A DNA stretch of 64,000 nucleotides from Cryptomeria japonica (taxonomy: Eukaryota; Streptophyta; Pinopsida; Cupressales; Cupressaceae), in assembly GCF_030272615.1 (NCBI RefSeq), contig NC_081409.1, positions 477,124,573 to 477,188,572 on the forward strand, read 5' to 3'. Shown here piece after piece: positions 21,871-34,200 of this stretch. The translations under genes and the position numbers were made by a program. Below the pieces are notes generated by a model. That model saw nothing but the letters and a program-made list of their open reading frames with translations. It did not search any database and had not been told where the DNA came from. Position 1 is the stretch's first letter. Each line of letters starts with the position of its first letter.

Positions 21871-22782
21871 TGTAATACACTAAAAATGGTCATCTAAACC
21901 ATAGTCCCCTGATCTCAAATACATCACCAAGGTCCTAACCAAAGGCAATTAAATCAATTTTGAGCACCTAATTAATTAATTCCTAAATCATCAATGTCAC
22001 ATGGAAAATTAATCTTTTCAATTAAATAAATCATTAAAATCTCTTTAATCAATTATCCTATTTATTTAATCAAATATCCTAACATATTTAATTAATAAAT
22101 TAATTTTTCATTTATTTTAAAAAAAAGGAATTATTTTGAAAAAGAAATTTTAAAAAAGGAGCAAAATTGAAAAAAAGGGAATAAATTAAAGAAAGCTTGC
22201 TTTAAGAAAGGAAAATTGAATAAATTAGTTTTTTTGATTTTATCTCAATTTTAGCTCAATCTTATCTCCTTCAAATCTGAAGAAAGCAACCAATCACATA
22301 AATCACCTGGATTGTGCTACTTCTGGGAGAATCTTGACCGCCCATCAACAATCAATCTCAACTGCCGCTTTCTCTCTGGATTTTCTATAAATTCAGGCTC
22401 TCATCTCTCAATCAAAAAGGGGCTAGAGATTTTATTGTTATCATGCTGGTTTTTCTCTAGAGTCATTGAGAATATTGCATATTATCTTAATCATATTAGC
22501 TTAATCATGTTAGCTTGATAGAATCATATAACTTGATAAGTATTGCTTGCATCTAGATTTCATATAGCTTAATCTTGCATTCATATAGATTAAATCCTCT
22601 GTCTTGGTGTAGTCTAGTCATTGGTATTGCTTAGATAAATCTGAGAGAAAATCTATACTCACATCTTTTAGGAGGCAATAGGTTGATTTGTTATGGTTTT
22701 TACATTTATTGGTTTTGATCAACTAACCATGACTTATTGAGTGTTTGTGCTTCAGATACAGATTCCAAATTTCACACACATA
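21871..22782 (+). mobile_element. 912-bp LTR-like insertion in E4 gag
   Basis: The gag reading KYDKHD stops at ATGAT (21866-21870) and resumes after a second ATGAT (22783-22787). That gives a 5-bp target duplication around TGTAATACAC...CACACACATA. The insert is very AT-rich, non-coding, and has TCTATAAATT (22384-22393), a plausible TATA box for a plus-strand LTR. A solo LTR of an unrelated family is the best reading. The right end does not finish in CA, so the end may have decayed. Confidence 0.6.
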
Positions 22783-23251
22783 ATGATAAGTTTGATAAGC
22801 ATGATAAGAATAATAGATATGAGAAGCATGAAAAATATGATAAGCCTTATAAGTCTAACCATAAGTTTAGGAACCAGACGAGTTGTTATTATGCTACAGA
22901 TGAAGGTGTTACAGATAATGAATTAGAAGTAGATGAAGTTGTGTTTATTGCCATTAAAGAAGATAGACCTGTACCTATGGATTCCACTAGCTGTTCTATT
23001 GAGAATAAAGCTTTGGTTACTAAGGTAGCAGAAAAGGGTGAATGGGTTATTGACAATGGTTGTTCACATCATATGAATGATGATAAAAGCAAATTTGTAA
23101 GCATGGAAAGCTATGATGGTGGAATAGTTAGATTTGGAGATGACAAAGCCTATATGAGGAGAGGTTCTATTTATTTTGATGATAATCATAAAACTGATTA
23201 TGTCTTGTATGTTGAAGGTTTGAAGCATAATCTTTTGAGTGTTGGACATAT
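22783..23251 (+). pseudogene. Copia E4 gag tail and aspartic protease
   Basis: The frame continues with a D/K/H-rich repeat (HDKFDKHDKNN), then 'EVVFIAIKEDRPVPMDS' and the protease core 'EWVIDNGCSHHM', ending 'GLKHNLLSVGHI'. The catalytic motif D-S-G reads D-N-G, so the protease should be inactive. The frame is cut at 23251 by the T2 LTR. Integrase, RT and the 3' LTR of E4 are not found anywhere in the window. Confidence 0.8.
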
Positions 23252-24994
23252 TGTAATGCCTACCAAAATACCCTAAAGAAACTAAACAAGAATATGCAAA
23301 TGGAGATATTTTTTTTAATTAACATCTAATAACAACTAATGCAACACATAACATCTCCATCTATTTACATTCATTAACCATTTAACCAATATGAACATAC
23401 ATCATTTGCTCATTTCATCAAATAACGTAAGCAAAAATACACAACATCATTAACCTTTCTCTAGGGTACTTCAACATCATTACTTAATTCATTACCACAA
23501 TAACATACTACACACATGATAGGTATATTTTATCTTCATTAATGCACCATATTCTAATTTCCTAACCTTGAGACACACAACCTACAACATTACTTATTCA
23601 TCAAGATATGCATAATTTCCTTTCTACCCATGCATCTATATGAATCATTCATCTTTACTAGATCCAATTAACACCTTCTAACATATTCATTTATTGATCT
23701 ACGAATGATCCTCTTTCAAGATTAATTTACATTCTAACTTTCTTCCTAACATTCCATGAAATAATACAACTGAATCCATAATACAAATCCATTTCTATTC
23801 CAACTATAATCCATTTATATCCATGATTCATAAGATCACATCTCTACAATAGTACAATTACAAATATGTCTTAATTCTAATTTCAACTACAATTCATCTT
23901 ACAAATATAAGTACATTAAATACATCATGAGCATAGCTCCCTCTACTACAAGAATCCATCTACTATATACAAGATATTACATTCCATATATTTCATCTTA
24001 TTCATTACATAAATCTGCTGCAAGGTACACCCATAGTACATCATGAAGAAGAATCCACAACCACGCAAGAAGAATCTAAGATAACATCCCAATGGATAAA
24101 AAGCACCAACCTCCCAACCATGTGGAACCAAAGGAACTACCCCTCATGCTAGGAGATGACACAAGGTCCCAACACACACTCTAAACCTAAGCTAGAACCT
24201 ATAACCGAAGAGACTAACCACACAAGGACTCTAAAGAAAGAACTCACACAATACAACAAGAATGAACTCCCAGAGGCATAAAACTCATCAAGACATAAAT
24301 CCATCCAATAAGTATAATCATAAATCATAAAGGGGAAACCCCTATAGGAGCGGAGTGTCATCACATGCCATCCTCATAACATAATAACATAATAACATAA
24401 GGTGCTAGCCTGATGGACATGTGGAGCCATCTCAACCTATGAGAGACTAAGGGAGATTAGCTTACCATCTTCACGACCTTCTCATGCTTATCCTAAAACA
24501 TCCTCCCTAGGACTACGTCATGAGGCTCAAATAAATTTATCATCTTATTAATTAATCTAGCTACCCAACCCATCAATTATTAGGTTATCACTTATTTACA
24601 ATCATGAAAAACTCCAATGTGCCTTGGTGGTCTAAACTTCATGCATCCTTAAAAGGAACCTCATGAAAGCCTATCTCTTGTGACCCCGGTCATCACAAGG
24701 AAGCCCACTCCTCCTCGCATGGCCCAACAATAATTCACAAGAGGCTCTACCAACATAAATACATGAAAATAATACTCAATGCAGCCAAAAAATTCCACAC
24801 ATACTCTCACAACATATGCAAGGCTACAACAACATCAATATAGAAAAATGAGCCTCTTGGCTAGCAATAAACAAAGAAATATCAAGCCATCAAATGCTGC
24901 CATCAAATAAAAGATAACACCACAACAAGGCCTACCCACTTGCTAGTCCAAAACAACATAATAATCATCTCAGAGATCCATGGCCTATCCACAT
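23252..24994 (-). mobile_element. T2: second Tekay-like LTR, diverged
   Basis: Starts TGTAATGCCTACC on the plus strand and resembles the T1 LTR start (TGTAATGCACGCC, then AATACCCTA). It is more diverged and interrupts the E4 protease after CATAT. With the same polarity as T1 it would be the 3' LTR of another copy. It continues, on present evidence, beyond the unit 24995-26514. Confidence 0.6.
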
Positions 24995-26514
24995 TGTTAG
25001 GTCCTGGAGACAACTGAGAGGGGGGGGGGGGTGAATCAGTTGTCTAATAAATTCAAACCAAAAACCAATTAACCAACTTAATGCTTAATACCGGTGAACC
25101 AGTTAAGTATGCCGATAGACAGTGTTAATAGTAAATTGCTATATTGGTAAAGATTAATGCATGAAACATAAACATAAAGTCATCCATAACACATAACACC
25201 AATATTTGTACGTGGAAACCCTGTAAGAGGAAAAACCACGGTGGGAAACCTTACCCACAATCAGATGATACTACTGCAGATAGTAAGTGTACATAAATGG
25301 GGTCTGCACATGCAGAAAGGCCAACAGCCTAGAGCTCACTGCTCAATCACAAAATGGGAGTCACACTGACTACAGTTGGATGGTTAAATCCAATAAGAAT
25401 GTACTGTACAAAATAGCATCTTCATATGCTGGATTCAGTGCCGGTGTAATGCTGATATGCTTCTACAAAAATATAGCTTCACCTTCAAATGATGTCTTCG
25501 TGTATACCTCTGCTTAATCTCGCATATACCTTCTCACAATTCTTCTTCACATTCCACATTCGATCTTACAAATAAGATCTTACATTTATACCATACCCTA
25601 AGACCAATTTTAGTAGGTCGGCTCTACAAGATATTACAATAAAAATATTTTACAAATATAATAATATCTGATGCAATAACCGATTGAACAAGTCGGCTTA
25701 ATGCATTTACAACAATAATAAATCATCTCTATAGCATGCCATGCTGATTTGAAAAAGATAAGCCTACCGGTGTAACCCTAGATAACCTTGGACCTATTTG
25801 CCGGTAAAAGCAAATATGCAAATATGAATATACCAATGATTAATTCTTCAAAAAAAAGTGTCCACATGATGTCTTCAACATTACCAAGTGTCTTCCATAT
25901 CATTCCAAGTGCCGATGAACATTATATCCTACCGGTGAACCACATACCAGTAACTGTGCAATAGTTACTTGCTTGCTGGTGAATGTTGCTGGATCTCCAA
26001 AGTGCTAGTGTTTCAGTAGGTGTTGACATGAATGACAAAACCATACCAAAATACCAACAATCTCCCCCTTTGGCATTGATGGCAACACAAGATGGAAAAA
26101 CCATCAAAGTGTCAAAAACATAAATGCCAAATACCAAAAACCAACAATCTCCTCCAAACAATTTCTCCCCCTGGGAGCAACATGTGTTTTCCAAATTTTT
26201 TTTTTAATACCAATCTCTCCTCAAAAGATAATGTGTTTTTCCATAGATATCTTTCCCCCTTTGACATCAAATGCCAAAGTTACAAAAATCAAGTTCATAT
26301 ACAAAATACCAATCAATTCAATATACCAACCACTCCCCCTAAGAAGTAGCTTCCTCATCAAAGACCGGAGTAAAAGATTTGTCTTTCAATTTTGCCGGTT
26401 GATGACAATCATCAACTGTCTAAGTCTCTACCGGTGGATGTTACTGGATCTCCAAAGTGCTAGTGTTTCAGTAGGTGTTGACATCAATGACAAAACCGTA
26501 CCAAAATACCAACA
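24995..26514 (-). mobile_element. Copia solo-LTR-like unit with internal PPT, TSD CACAT
   Basis: Flanked by CACAT at 24990-24994 and 26515-26519. On the minus strand it starts TGTTGGTATTTTGG (26514) and ends CCTAACA (24995), with a G/C run and the GATTCACCCC motif near the end. A second LTR start with its own PPT (minus-strand AAAGGGGGAGAT) lies inside, at 26059/26060. About 85 bp before each start are the same ('TGGATCTCCAAAGTGCTAG'). The unit is thus an LTR of about 1.07 kb extended by 455 bp of 3'-untranslated and repeated LTR sequence. Confidence 0.8.
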
Positions 26515-26519
26515 CACAT

Positions 26520-27345
26520 GGAAGAGTCTAAAATATCCACAATGGCGTAGAGAAGTAAAAATACTTAAACCATCAAAATACATCAAAACTAATCAAACTC
26601 AAAACTGGAAAATATTAACAGACCTCAAATAAAGCCTCTAGTACAAAAATCAATTTAGGAAAATACCTCAAAAATGACCAAAACTGAGAAAACACAGAAC
26701 ACAGACAATTTAGCATTTTTGTCCCATAGAACAGTGCTTCTATAAAAAAGAACATCACTTTCATTCCATAGAACAATGCTTTCATTTCCTGAATCACGCA
26801 TACGTATCCTGAGATAGCTCATTTATACCCAAATTCATGCTTATGCCTTCTGAAACAATGCTTATGCTACACAAATACAAAATAGAACATCACTTTTACG
26901 CATTAAAACAACGCTTTTATAGAAACAACATGTTTACACAAAACTTACAAAAAACTTAGAAAACTTTCGGGTAAAATAATAAAATCCAGACTTAACCAAA
27001 GGGCTCAAAAAATATATGAAAAGAGACGCCCAAAATAAGGAATACATAGGTATAAACGAAATAAATCAACTCAGACTAAAAAACAAGATTAAATCAAATG
27101 TTTTCACAAGAGTTTTCACAAAACCAAGAATGACATACACAGGAAATACCAAATACATATTTTCCAGCAACTATACAAAACCCAAATAATATAAAGTTTT
27201 CTCCCCAAATATTTATCTTCAATGTACTGCAACAATTCTAAAATGATATTTTTATTGTTTTTCCAAAACTTGTAAACATAATACAATGAAAAGTACGTAC
27301 ATGCAGTATACAAATATATAGTAAATATACAAGAAAATGAATTAC
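26520..27345. other. Unassigned AT-rich DNA, perhaps rest of T2 LTR
   Basis: No coding signal. Repeated short phrases ('CATAGAACAGTGCTTCT', 'CATAGAACAATGCTTTC', 'GAACATCACTTTCAT') give it a low-complexity look. Because the CACAT duplication makes it contiguous with 24989, it should be more of the T2 LTR, but I could not align it with confidence to 31262-35437. Confidence 0.35.
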
Positions 27346-29820
27346 CTTAAAGAAGGTATGTGCATTTTCATCCCTAGCCCAAATTCACCTTTCTTTGTTA
27401 TGGTATTGTTTATGTTCGTAGAAAATCCTATGGGAAATCAAATTTTTTGTATGACTTCTTTTATAGCATTGCTTTGCTGCTCCTTTAATAACCAAGGAAG
27501 GGAACTTATATTAATTTGGTCTCCATCACTATTTAATTGAATGATATTTTTCATTGTATGATTGGATTCCTGAATGTCACTACAAATTTTGACTTTTTTT
27601 CTTCGTCACGCCTTCCATCCAATATTTTCCATAACGTCTTTGTTATATTCTTTCTAATATGCATAGTATCAAAAAAATGCACAATTTGTAGCTTCTCATA
27701 GTAGGTCAACCTACTAAATTATCTGAGATAACTTTTTAGTCCCTTTGGAAGCTGGTCATTAATGCCTTGATGACTGTTAGGAAGCATATAAGTTAAAAAA
27801 GTTAGCAACAACAATCATTGTCAATTATAATATGAGTAAACATAATACAATATATAAATTCCAAAAATATCATATATGATAGATAAACAATTTGATTGAG
27901 TGGCATTACCTTGACAATTAATTCTATTATATTCCAACTTCCATAGGCGAGGTGTAATTCTTCGTGGTTTTGATGTAGTCTCTTCTTTCCCATTGAAAAG
28001 ATGTTTTTTAGTAGTTTGATACTTATGATTTTTGTGGAGGAAGTGCCTCTACTCATCAAACACCTTCTTTCCTAAACTTGTTGAATGATGAGATTTCATC
28101 TTTGGACCACAAAATGGACAAGCAAATTTTCCCTTTGTTTGAAGACCTGCAAGATCATGTATAATTGGATTAAATATGTTAATTTTTATAATTATATATA
28201 TATTGAATAGATTTATTAAAAAAATGCATGATTTATACTTAAAAAATTAAATATTATTAAAGTGTGCAAGTTGAACTTTATAACATACCACAAATATGTG
28301 TTAGCCTCGGGGCATCATAAATTATCCATACAAGCATTGCATCGAATTGAAATTGTCTTTGTCCTATTGGTCTAGAGACATCATACATAGTGATGCCATT
28401 CCATAACTCTAGTAACTTGTCGATAAGAGGCTCGATATATACATTCATATCTTTAACTTGGTACTTACCTAGTTGAATGAACATAAACAATATGTAATTA
28501 TTATAACCATTTTACTGCAGTATATATAATTTAATGTACATGACTATTAAATAAAAAAAATACCTGGAACAATCATTGCCAACATTATGTGCTCCCTCTT
28601 TATTGACATCCATCGAGGAATGTTATTGTTGATAACAAAAACATGCCACATTGAGTAAATAGATCTCAACTCTCCAAATGGATTAACACCATCCGCTGCC
28701 AATGAAAGCCTAAGATTATGAGGTTCTTCTTTAAAGTGTGGCCATTTTTCCTCTATGTCCCTAAATGCATAACCATCTGCAGGCATTCAAAGAATGTCAT
28801 ATCCACTTCTATTCCATGCGTGGTAATCCATAAATTATGCTAAGCTTTCACACCTAAATAATCATTGCATACATGGAATAATGGGAATATAACGAAGAAC
28901 CTTGCGAGGCACCTTTTTTGTTAGTTGATCTGTTCAATATCTACTGATATGGCATTCAGGGCATTCTATTGCAAATTCATGTTGTTTATGATATATAATA
29001 TGATCATTGGGACATACATCTATTTCTTGGTACTCCATTCCAATATCTTTCATAATGGTAGATAATTCTCGGTATGAGCGAGGTAGAATATTTGATGGTG
29101 GTAACAAAAATTCACCTATCAATCTACAACGAAAAAAATAATTTATTAATATAAAGAATATTAATGGTACAAAAATAGATGAAAAAAGAGTTGTTTGGGA
29201 GCCTTCATAAAGGGGCTCGTATGCCTTCTCAAGTACATATAAATCATGAACAACATAAAAGTCATCTTGATCATCATGATCAGCAACACCAATACTAAAT
29301 GTGTCATGGATCAATGTATTTGCACCATCATCTTCAACTATGTTTTTTGGCACATGAGCATCTTCTTCCATAGGATCATTATCTTCATCTTCGATATTCA
29401 CACCTCCATGTTCCTCCAATTGGAAAACCACATTCTCCAGGTCGTGGTAGTCCATATCATGTGCCCTATGGCACTCCACCTATATAATAATGATCAACAT
29501 AAATAAACCTTGATCATGATCTCATTATCAAGTGATTTTTTATGTATATAAATTATCAAAAAGATATAAACATTTACAAATGCAATCAATATACACACAT
29601 ATAATGATCAACTTACCAATGGACGATAATCATGCCCCCCTTCAATGTGACCATGCTGCGTACAATGTTTCTCAACTATTGTGATTAAAATTTTTCTCAT
29701 CTTTAAGCCCTTGCAATTTTTGTAGGGACAATAACATTTCTCATCACCTTTTATTTTCAAGATAGACCACAATCTATCAATTGTCTCCTTATTTTTTTCT
29801 TGATTAATATTATCTGACAT
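27346..29820 (-). pseudogene. CACTA (En/Spm) TNP2-type transposase with introns
   Basis: Exon 1 (29820-29617) starts MSDNINQEKNKETIDRLW, the transposase-associated N-terminal domain, and ends at a GTAAGT donor. Exon 2 (29479-28564) has 'CPNDHIIYHKQHEF' and 'CPECHISRY', then 'MPADGYAF', 'LRLSLAADGVNPFGE' and 'MLAMIVPG'. The next exons continue 'KYQVKDMNVYIEPLIDKL' (from about 28470) and 'LQTKGKFACPFCGPKM' (about 28150). A 3' block at 27790-27346 reads 'MHIRKNITKTLWKILDGRR' and 'FPIGFSTNINNTITKKGEFG'. GT/AG borders join in phase at two introns. Stops near 28860, 28800, 28070 and in the last block show it is dead; its 3' half is missing. Confidence 0.8.
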
Positions 29821-30184
29821 GATTTTTCTTCACAGGCAACAAAATTGGACTATAAAAAATTCCATCTATAACCTTCATAAGCCTTGCAAAACACTATTGC
29901 AAGTATGGAGAATTTCCATGCGATTTTTTTATATTTTTTACTTGACTAACCCTAAGGTTTTTTTTTTAACTTTTTTACTTTTCTATTTTTCATCAAAATT
30001 CTGATGACTGCTTGTCATAACTCTAATGAAGTTAATAACCATCGGAATTATGACAAACGTCCGGCAATTTTTTTTAAAAAAATAACAAATTGACACAATT
30101 AACCTCATAATATCTGACAAAACAAAAAAAATCCCATAGTTCATCAGAAATTTTCATCGAAAAATGCACCCAAATGAGTTAGTG
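29821..30184 (-). mobile_element. CACTA 5' terminal region
   Basis: On the minus strand the element begins CACTAACTCATTTGGG at 30184, cutting the T1 gag. The next 360 bp up to the transposase ATG carry decayed subterminal motifs (TTTCTGATGAAC, TTGCCGGACG, TTCCGATGG). A 3-bp duplication would be TGA (30185-30187). I found no matching CACTA terminus to the left. Confidence 0.6.
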
Positions 30185-30187
30185 TGA

Positions 30188-31086
30188 GCACCTCTTCAAT
30201 CTTCTCCTATAGCTCGAGCACTAATAGTCTACACACTAGGTGTACCTCTCGATGCCAAAGACAACTTCTCCTCAACTAGTCGAGCCTTCTCCACCACTAT
30301 CTCCATAGACTTGGGTTCAAGAACCTGAACATCACCACTGATGAGGTGATTGAGACCTCTAACAAAATGATGTACAAGCATCACACCATCATCCGCTATC
30401 CTAGAGTACTACCTATGCTCATAAAATCTCTTCTCATACTACTCAACTGTCATGTTTCACTACCTTAAATTGTGGAACTCATCAGCCCTACAATGTCTCC
30501 AAATATCTAACAAGAAACAAGCACATAAACACTCAAAGAACAACTCCCACAAAACTGTCGCAATATCCAAACAGAGCTTCTACTCCTCCATATGCCACCA
30601 AGTAGAAGCAAAATATCAAAGATGCATAATCGCACACCTAGCCTTGGTGTTACTACCATATGGATGCATGAAAAAACACCTACCCAAATCTAGTAACCAA
30701 GTCCTCACCTGAAATCCACTGCTACAACCATCAAAAGTAGGGGGAAGAGACCTAAAAAGATCTCTCATACGAGTAGTTATTACTGCTTCTTGATCCACTA
30801 CAATATCTACTCTCCTATGAGGTAAATGTAAATGCTCCCTCTCATGCTCTAGATACTCAACTCTATCCTCATGACCAAAATGGTGAGACTCCTATTGATT
30901 CTCCTCCTATCCCAGTCCTAAAAGCTCAAGAAGATTTCGTAGTGCAGTAACCAACTATGAAATCACATATCCACCTCGCTGATCTTACTACTCCTGCTGC
31001 TCATGTTGTGACTCTTTAGAAACCTCGAGACAAGGATTCTAATGAGTACCCATAGGACCACCATGACCTCTACCGCTAGCAGGCAT
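30188..31086 (-). pseudogene. T1 gypsy gag, N-terminal half
   Basis: Minus-strand ATG at 31086 (MPASGRGHGGPMGT), just after the primer site. The best stretch is 30798-30616: 'LFRSLPPTFDG', then 'WLLDLGRCFFMHPYGSN' and 'ARCAIMHL'. This is the start of the gypsy gag capsid homology; downstream pieces 'STWWH' and 'YEKRFYE' follow. Many stops. It is cut by the CACTA end at 30184, and the rest of gag and all of pol are missing. Confidence 0.7.
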
Positions 31087-31247
31087 CTTGTCTAACCAAA
31101 ATGCAAAAATAAACTATAAGAAAGAATCTAGGGTAACTAATGCAAATGAATAAAAAGCAGGGATAAACCGCTGGGCTACCCCATGCTAATGTGCTAACAT
31201 GCACAATAGGCTCATATGAAACCAGAGTACCTAGTGTATGAACATGG

Positions 31248-31259
31248 GCTCTGATACTA
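31248..31259 (-). promoter_or_regulatory. T1 primer binding site
   Basis: Minus strand TAGTATCAGAGC, two bases from the LTR end at 31262. This is the Met-tRNA-type site with one change (TGGTATCAGAGC). Confidence 0.7.
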
Positions 31260-31261
31260 GA

Positions 31262-34200
31262 TGTAATGCACGCCAAAATACCCTAGAGAAATAAACCATA
31301 ATCTACTAATAAATGGAGAAGTTTTACTTCTTTTAGTCAACCATTACTACTATGCTAACACTAACATTTATTAATGCAACATTACAACCAATATACATCA
31401 ATGCATCTTAACTATTACAAGAAAATATGATTCAACATGAATATAACCATAGAACATAATATGCAAGCGGAATAGCCATTTTAACCATTAATATATCTCT
31501 ATATAAACTCTCACAATGCATATCCATTCCCTAGGGTATCTCAACGTTAGTACTTGACAAAACCCTAACACATCACATAACCATCTAGAACATCATGAAC
31601 TATCATACAACATATTCATTACCATGATAAATCACTAGCACATATGCATAACTTAACCACCTAACATACTCTTATAGATTTATTTAGAAATTACCAAATC
31701 AAATACTCCTAAAACCCATACTTCCTTTCGTCATATATGCATCATAGATCCATATAACCATTCTCTACAATAAGATTGGAATATTATTTAAGATCCATTA
31801 CATTTCCCCAAGATAAGCTAGTTCATTTACCTAAACAACATAATCCATTTCATCTAGATAACTTTTTTTCTTAAATAAGAGTTATAACAACAAATAATAT
31901 TCCTTCAACTTAAGGTCTATGAAACTATACATACAAGTCCATCTTAAAAATTCAAATACAATCCAAATGTATAAATGATAACTCTTTCCTTTCCACATAG
32001 AACTCATAATCTAACATTACATAGTGAATATCCAATACATTAATGAAGGTACATAACACAAGGGTACATAATCTCTTTTACAAATACAAATCATTATTAA
32101 ATAATTTCTTCTATTCCAAGTACATAGAAATAAGCTCCAAAGAATAACCACTTAAGTGAAGTATCCAAGAATCTAATCCATACATGGTAGCATCTAAGAA
32201 GAATATCTGAATGGAAGAAGGCATCAAACCATCCGACCATGTGGAACCAAATAGGAACCACCCCCTATGCTAGGGATGACATAAGGTTCCAACTGATACT
32301 CAAGACCTATTCAAACACCTAACCACCAAAGGATACAACATGACATCACAAGACTCCAACATCAAATCACATCACATGGCTAAATCAAAATAGTTAACTT
32401 CCAGAGTCACAATCAACAAATCAAGGCATATGGATAATTGACACATGAAAGGAAAGAGTGTCATCACATGCTAACCTCATGTGGACTCCATCTCAACCTT
32501 GAAGCCAAACATGGGAGATCAGTTTACCGTTCCAATGGTCTTCCCAATCTAAGATCCCAAAACCACCTCCTTGGGTCTATCCAATTGGGGCATTCAATAC
32601 AAATTCATTATCTTAGTTAGGTGAATTTCATATTATCCAACCCACTAATCAATTATTAATAATGTTATCACTTGAAATTAAGCCATAAACTCTTCATGTG
32701 GTTCCATAGGTCTAGACCCCATCTTAGAGGTCCATTGCTTATAACCTAGGTCCAACACATGAAAGAGCCCACTCTCCAAATAATGAAACATAAACATAGG
32801 GTAAAACATAACAAGATACATCACAATAACAAAATGAATCTCAACATAGAATGCATTAAAAAATCATTACAATTTTGATACAACTGAATCACAAAGATAA
32901 CCATGAACATGCAATCCAAGAGCCGCATATCAAAGATCAGACCATAGGTTCAAAATACCAAAATGCAACAATAGAGAGAGTCTCAAGAATATAAAATACA
33001 CATAAAAAAAGGGCAATGCATGAATCCAATAACATAGAATGATCCTCCATAGTGAGGCACAATATCTCCTCTCACTGGAGCTGCAAATAACCTTCCTCAA
33101 TAGCAAGGATACACTCAACTTGTTGGAGAAAAATAATGAAACCTCAATGGAAAATCATAAAACCACTTGCCAAAGCCCAAATGGATTCATAGACACCAAA
33201 AATGAATGGCACAGTGCCCAAAATCATCAAATATAACAAGGCATAGCCTCTAGAGTCAAAATACATCAAAGAAAGTCAACTGATAAGTCAAAAACCAACC
33301 TATCTAAACTAAATAGCACTATTTTGGTGCTTTTCCTAGTACTCTGGTGCTATTGTAGCCCAAATTGGCACTATTTCACTATGTTTTAGTGCTTTTGTAC
33401 CAAAGTTGTAAATTTTGGAAAACAAAAAATAAAAGCAATCAAATCTTGCCTTGATTCGGGCAGGACCTCAATTAGGGTCCAAAATCAACCGAAAAGTCAT
33501 CAAAGGTCAACAAGAAGGCATAATAGGGTTTGCATAAAACCAACAAGTCTAATCATCCAATAATTTCAACTTTAATAAGCAAACATATGCACAGGAAGAT
33601 TCACATACACAACCATACTTATGCAAATTACATTGAAAGGACTCCAAACATTAAGAGATCCTAAAATAGGATATGCAGGGTAAAATATAGCCTCAACAAA
33701 TCAAAATCAACACATAAAACACTCACAACAGATTATAGCAATGCAAATAAAAAATTATTCATACCCATTCCCAGCACTGCACAAAATCAGATTCCTAATT
33801 CGAATTGTAGTATTTTCCAAATCAATTTATTTCAATCATGCTAGTAATAAACAACTGAATTCATTCCCATAATCTCCCAAAACAATCTTTCAACAAACAA
33901 TCTTTCCTAGAAACAAAATATGAGAATAGGGCAATCAATCCAACTTGGAAAGCAAAGAAATGGCAATGAAAAACTGATGAAGAAATTTCCAATTCCAGCA
34001 AACTCCAAGTGCAATCCAAAATCTAAATCCTTCAAGCAATATGAAAATTTTTCTCTCGAAAGCCAACCTTCTGTGAATGCACAGGAAACCAAAAATATAC
34101 CAAAAATTAAACCCAAAATTTTAATAAAAGTCGACCAATTAGATTAAATCCAAAAACTATATATTATACCAACCCTCGCAAAGTTCAAAAAAAATAATAA

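Noticed and set aside
27577-27590. CACTAC as the left end of the CACTA transposon
   Set aside because: It lies inside conserved transposase coding sequence on the minus strand, and the bases beyond do not match the right terminus.
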